Origin: Struthio camelus
Taxonomy: Eukaryota > Chordata > Aves > Struthioniformes > Struthionidae
DNA length: 64,000 nucleotides
Assembly: GCF_040807025.1 (NCBI RefSeq)
Contig: NC_090954.1
Location: forward strand, 13,161,501-13,225,500
Direction: 5' to 3'
How positions within the stretch are numbered: position 1 is the stretch's first letter; every line of letters starts with the position of its first letter. The translations under genes were made by a program, and so were the position numbers. This document shows, in pieces, positions 63,801 to 64,000 of this stretch. Below the pieces are notes generated by a model. That model saw only the letters and a list, made by a program, of their open reading frames with translations, did no database searches and had not been told where the DNA came from.

Positions 63801-64000
63801 TCCGTTTCCCCTGGGAATTTAAGTTCACATAGCTACATGTAGTCCTAGTGGGTTTAAAAAAAAAAAAAAAAAAACCCACACAGAGCAGCATTCCTACCCA
63901 TGGATTAATGCAGTCTGTCATGGTATCCTTCCAGGTCTCAATGCTGAGGTGGTCTATTCTCTCTCTGATTCTGCCAATGGACACTTTTCAATTGAGGAAA
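33546..64000 (+). CDS. FAT2: FAT2 (protocadherin Fat 2) gene body, spliced, 3' part beyond window
   Basis: Giant atypical cadherin of the plasma membrane. Known roles of the family member are homophilic adhesion of cerebellar granule-cell parallel fibres and collective migration/planar organisation of epithelial cells. Coding segments are 33546-36810, 37263-37577, 44677-44738, 45574-45885, 46582-46792, 49338-49477, 51179-51454, 52290-52500, 53756-57808, 60383-60579, 61882-62035, 62847-63080 and 63935-64000+. All introns are GT-AG and phases join without a break: 9,496 nt, about 3,165 residues, against roughly 4,350 in mammals. The translation follows mammalian FAT2 from its signal peptide (for example [20 protein letters not shown] near the N terminus), which separates it from FAT1, FAT3 and FAT4. 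Present here are the signal peptide and roughly 28-29 of about 33-34 cadherin repeats; the remaining repeats, LamG, EGF, membrane and cytoplasmic parts are outside. No frameshift or premature stop is seen, so the gene appears intact. Confidence 0.96.
36811..37262 (+). other. FAT2: FAT2 intron (452 nt)
   Basis: GTAATG...TTCTAG. This is the shortest intron here. Its length is not a multiple of three and a TAA follows the donor by five codons, so retention would truncate the protein. The frame that continues into the next exon happens to be open through most of the intron from 36833, but it begins with GTG, not ATG. Confidence 0.9.
37263..37577 (+). CDS. FAT2: FAT2 coding exon 2 (codons 1089-1194)
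   Basis: 315 nt, phase 1 in and out (ATTACAG|GTAAGA donor). It encodes a cadherin-repeat end and the start of the next: PLDRE (calcium-binding DRE), a DTNDNPPQ linker, then [21 protein letters not shown]. It matches mammalian FAT2 directly after the first coding exon. The repeat boundary motif lies inside the exon, as usual in FAT genes, where introns do not follow cadherin repeats. Confidence 0.94.
37578..44676 (+). other. FAT2: FAT2 intron (7,099 nt, largest here)
   Basis: GTAAGA...TGGCAG. No coding or RNA gene recognised. It contains a GATAGA/GAGAGAT-rich patch at about 40825-40865 and short CA runs near 41920 and 43565. No clear LINE or SINE copy was recognised by eye. Confidence 0.85.
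44677..44738 (+). CDS. FAT2: FAT2 coding exon 3, short (62 nt, codons 1194-1214)
   Basis: Short exon between a 7.1-kb intron and an 835-nt intron, phase 1 in, phase 0 out (CTAGAG|GTGGGT). It encodes [20 protein letters not shown] plus E, with the cadherin LDRE calcium motif. Compared with mammalian FAT2 (from memory ...GLLSTAQQLDRE...), the bird segment carries one extra residue before QQLDRE. The exon was found from protein continuity; no long open frame would reveal it. The donor is GTGGGT, weaker than its neighbours. Confidence 0.9.
44739..45573 (+). other. FAT2: FAT2 intron (835 nt)
   Basis: GTGGGT...CTGGCAGG junction, with AG at 45572-45573. An open frame of unrelated sequence (45226-45441) is chance. 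No repeat recognised. Confidence 0.88.
45574..45885 (+). CDS. FAT2: FAT2 coding exon 4 (codons 1215-1318)
   Basis: 312 nt, phase 0 both sides (CTCACG|GTGAGA). It begins [16 protein letters not shown], continues with the linker [11 protein letters not shown] and the repeat [19 protein letters not shown], and ends at YNILT. It aligns without gaps that would break the frame to mammalian FAT2. DANDSPP and DRDQG are standard cadherin calcium-site motifs. Confidence 0.94.
45886..46581 (+). other. FAT2: FAT2 intron (696 nt)
   Basis: GTGAGA...CCCGCAG. The first 250 nt are strongly purine-rich (GAGA-type, about 45890-46095), complementary in character to the pyrimidine tract in the intron at 46793-49337. 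Confidence 0.88.
46582..46792 (+). CDS. FAT2: FAT2 coding exon 5 (codons 1319-1389)
   Basis: 211 nt, phase 0 in, phase 1 out (ATCACAG|GTGAGA). It encodes [20 protein letters not shown], then [24 protein letters not shown] and ends in WFNIT. The MVGVIS segment is nearly identical to mammalian FAT2. The linker here ([19 protein letters not shown]) lacks the DxNDN calcium motif, as it does in mammals. Confidence 0.93.
46793..49337 (+). other. FAT2: FAT2 intron (2,545 nt)
   Basis: GTGAGA...ATCCCAG. No gene recognised. It contains a pyrimidine-rich tract at about 48853-48985 (ctctct/cttcct type). Confidence 0.88.
49338..49477 (+). CDS. FAT2: FAT2 coding exon 6 (codons 1389-1435)
   Basis: 140 nt, phase 1 in, phase 0 out (AACCCAG|GTAATG). 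It encodes [20 protein letters not shown], then the [20 protein letters not shown] cadherin strand region, ending TIKTQ. It continues WFNIT from the previous exon exactly as in mammalian FAT2 ([10 protein letters not shown]). One N-glycosylation site, NLT. Confidence 0.94.
49478..51178 (+). other. FAT2: FAT2 intron (1,701 nt)
   Basis: GTAATG...CCCACAG. No gene or clear repeat seen; a short AAAT-type run at about 50358-50370. Confidence 0.88.
51179..51454 (+). CDS. FAT2: FAT2 coding exon 7 (codons 1436-1527)
   Basis: 276 nt, phase 0 both sides (GTGATG|GTAAGT). It encodes [15 protein letters not shown], a linker where the calcium motif reads DINQHRP, then [32 protein letters not shown] and the end QHTLTVM. 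It is collinear with mammalian FAT2. The DxNDN-to-NQHRP change is shared in form with the mammalian NINHHRP, so it is not a sequencing error. Confidence 0.94.
51455..52289 (+). other. FAT2: FAT2 intron (835 nt) containing an antisense CR1 relic
   Basis: GTAAGT...ATTCAG. About half of it is an old CR1 3' end on the minus strand (see the entry at 51683-52095). Confidence 0.88.
51683..52095 (-). mobile_element. Ancient CR1-family LINE 3' end (minus strand) in a FAT2 intron
   Basis: Read on the minus strand the order of words is that of a reptile-type CR1 3' end: caagaacctagtagccctcc, ggaactccttgccagccac, gaaattcatgaaacaaaatt, then tccatcaagggctatta, gtggccactgacagaggta, and a closing atgttcctatgtttc tail. 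Coding remnants correspond to the ...RFK...WNSLP...FKK.LDKFM... C terminus. It is the same old lineage as the copy at 21866-22160. It is 5'-truncated and full of indels, so no function is expected; ends are approximate. Confidence 0.75.
52290..52500 (+). CDS. FAT2: FAT2 coding exon 8 (codons 1528-1598)
   Basis: 211 nt, phase 0 in, phase 1 out (AGGCAG|GTGAGA). It begins [20 protein letters not shown], has the linker NSNLHPPQF, then [20 protein letters not shown] and [19 protein letters not shown]. It is collinear with mammalian FAT2 (VRDQEIPIKRNF, EVHYSL). Reading past the donor would add unrelated sequence and stop near 52590. Confidence 0.94.
52501..53755 (+). other. FAT2: FAT2 intron (1,255 nt)
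   Basis: GTGAGA...CTGTAG. AT-rich; no gene or clear repeat recognised. Confidence 0.88.
53756..57808 (+). CDS. FAT2: FAT2 giant internal exon (4,053 nt, codons 1598-2949)
   Basis: Phase 1 in and out (TGTAG|GTAATG acceptor side, ATAACTG|GTGAGT donor). It encodes about 1,351 residues, roughly 13 consecutive cadherin repeats, without a stop. Canonical linkers include DENDNVP, DVNDSPP, DVNDNPP, DINDNPP (twice), DENDNPP, DVNDNRP and DENDNAP. Four linkers lack the motif: near 54835 ([12 protein letters not shown]), 55453 (VRNKSNPLF), 56374 ([10 protein letters not shown]) and 57010 ([11 protein letters not shown]). Other strongly FAT2-like blocks are [15 protein letters not shown] and [19 protein letters not shown] single exon of about 4 kb at this place is shared by FAT1-FAT3 genes, which supports the exon limits. 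No premature stop is present, so the exon appears functional. Confidence 0.96.
57809..60382 (+). other. FAT2: FAT2 intron (2,574 nt)
   Basis: GTGAGT...CTTCTAG. AT-rich in its first kilobase. A possible old repeat lies at 58540-58690. No gene recognised. Confidence 0.88.
58540..58690 (-). repeat. Possible old dispersed repeat in a FAT2 intron
   Basis: On the minus strand the stretch reads cctgagaaagaccctttggg followed by gtcaaaaagtacc, then an A/T-rich end and a cttttact segment. This is similar in plan to the 'cctgaagaag..., ...cgaaa...' ends of widespread amniote repeats and to the candidate at 16296-16412. The evidence is pattern resemblance only. Confidence 0.3.
60383..60579 (+). CDS. FAT2: FAT2 coding exon 10 (codons 2949-3014)
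   Basis: 197 nt, phase 1 in, phase 0 out (GGTGAG|GTAAGA). It encodes [60 protein letters not shown] and PECGE. It continues VTCYIT from the giant exon as in mammalian FAT2. A GTGAGG five bases upstream is a competing donor, but only the chosen one keeps the frame into the next exon. Confidence 0.93.
61245..61460 (-). mobile_element. Ancient CR1-family LINE 3' end (minus strand) in a FAT2 intron
   Basis: On the plus strand it starts agggacctcaaggtgtcagc, continues with a ctactccatcccctg segment, a cttagagatagagatgaagg segment, tctcccttgataatctgcta and a caaatgttgaatcttcttgg segment. This is the reverse complement of the CR1 end that normally reads '...ggatggagattccacaacctccctaggcaatctgttcc...' with the 'gaggtcccttccagtcc' tail. 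It is diverged, without the octamer tail, and not active. Limits are approximate. Confidence 0.7.
61500..61524. repeat. TTTTG pentamer microsatellite
   Basis: About four to five tandem copies of ttttg followed by a T run, inside a FAT2 intron just beyond the CR1 relic. Confidence 0.85.
61882..62035 (+). CDS. FAT2: FAT2 coding exon 11 (codons 3015-3066)
   Basis: 154 nt, phase 0 in, phase 1 out (CATACAG|GTGAGA). It encodes [20 protein letters not shown], then [20 protein letters not shown] and [12 protein letters not shown]. It is collinear with mammalian FAT2 (YTGKV.ED..PG.FILK.SATD). The start was set by protein alignment: upstream of the AG the same frame reads on, but with no similarity. 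Confidence 0.93.
62036..62846 (+). other. FAT2: FAT2 intron (811 nt)
   Basis: GTGAGA...CCAATAG. Words near 62375-62470 faintly recall a MIR core (tggtttcctcctttccaaat), too weak to annotate. No gene. Confidence 0.87.
62847..63080 (+). CDS. FAT2: FAT2 coding exon 12 (codons 3066-3144)
   Basis: 234 nt, phase 1 both sides (GATGAAG|GTGAGT). It encodes [60 protein letters not shown], and [19 protein letters not shown]. It is nearly identical to mammalian FAT2 over the [13 protein letters not shown] and APRFFPSHC stretches. Two cysteines (SCQ and SHC) are conserved. Confidence 0.95.
63104..63129. repeat. Poly-T tract
   Basis: Eight T, one G, seventeen T, starting 24 nt after the donor site of the exon ending at 63080. 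Likely variable in length between individuals and prone to assembly error. Confidence 0.9.
63856..63874. repeat. Poly-A tract
   Basis: Nineteen A in a row, about 60 nt before the acceptor at 63933-63934. Likely length-variable. Confidence 0.9.
63935..64000 (+). CDS. FAT2: FAT2 coding exon 13, partial (cut by window edge)
   Basis: Phase 1 in, after CCTTCCAG. It encodes [20 protein letters not shown], then EE, matching the mammalian FAT2 region ANAQVVYSL.DSAEGHFSID. The exon runs past the right edge, so its end, and the rest of the protein (remaining cadherin repeats, laminin-G, EGF-like modules, membrane segment and cytoplasmic tail), are not visible. Confidence 0.92.

Larger units (their letters stand above)
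63081..63934 (+). other. FAT2: FAT2 intron (854 nt) with T and A runs near its ends
   Basis: GTGAGT...TTCCAG. It holds a run of about 25 T with one G (63104-63129) just after the donor and a run of 19 A (63856-63874) just before the acceptor. No gene recognised. Confidence 0.88.

Noticed and set aside
1..64000. CRISPR arrays, prokaryotic operons or defence systems
   Set aside because: The sequence is vertebrate with spliced genes and LINE elements; no regularly spaced direct repeats were seen.

Overview
The window looks like vertebrate, most probably avian, genomic DNA. Three things support this: a long 3' half of a chicken-repeat-1 (CR1) LINE with the bird-type ATTCTGTG octamer tail at the left edge; older CR1 relics and MIR-like debris as almost the only recognisable repeats; and a large intron-containing animal gene, the giant protocadherin FAT2, with bird-like compact introns (0.45-7.1 kb). 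A crocodilian or turtle source cannot be excluded from sequence alone. There are no bacterial operons, CRISPR arrays or prokaryotic elements.

Layout. Positions 1-1973 are a CR1 retrotransposon on the + strand whose reverse-transcriptase reading frame is open from the window edge to its stop at 1881. Positions 1974-33524 (about 31.5 kb) hold no coding exon I can support; I see a MIR-like relic (about 17685-17840), an old CR1 3' end (about 21870-22160), an unclassified dispersed-repeat candidate (about 16300-16410) and short simple repeats. This stretch is upstream of the FAT2 start codon and should contain at least the end of a 5' noncoding FAT2 exon/intron, because the first coding exon begins at a clear splice acceptor (AG at 33523-33524).

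From 33525 to the right edge the window carries FAT2 on the + strand. I resolve 13 coding exons, the last cut by the window edge. All 12 introns have GT...AG ends, and the reading phase is continuous across every junction. The exons total 9,496 coding nt, about 3,165 residues, i.e. the signal peptide and most of the cadherin-repeat ectodomain. Two giant exons dominate: 33525-36810 and 53756-57808 (4,053 nt). The remaining cadherin repeats, laminin-G/EGF modules, membrane segment and cytoplasmic tail lie beyond 64000.

Introns contain two further ancient antisense CR1 3' ends (about 51683-52095 and 61245-61460), a possible relic at about 58540-58690, and homopolymer/simple tracts. I found no new multi-gene system. 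The points most worth checking are the missing FAT2 promoter/first exon, the cadherin linkers without the usual calcium motif, the very conserved block in the 4-kb exon, and the still-open CR1 frame.
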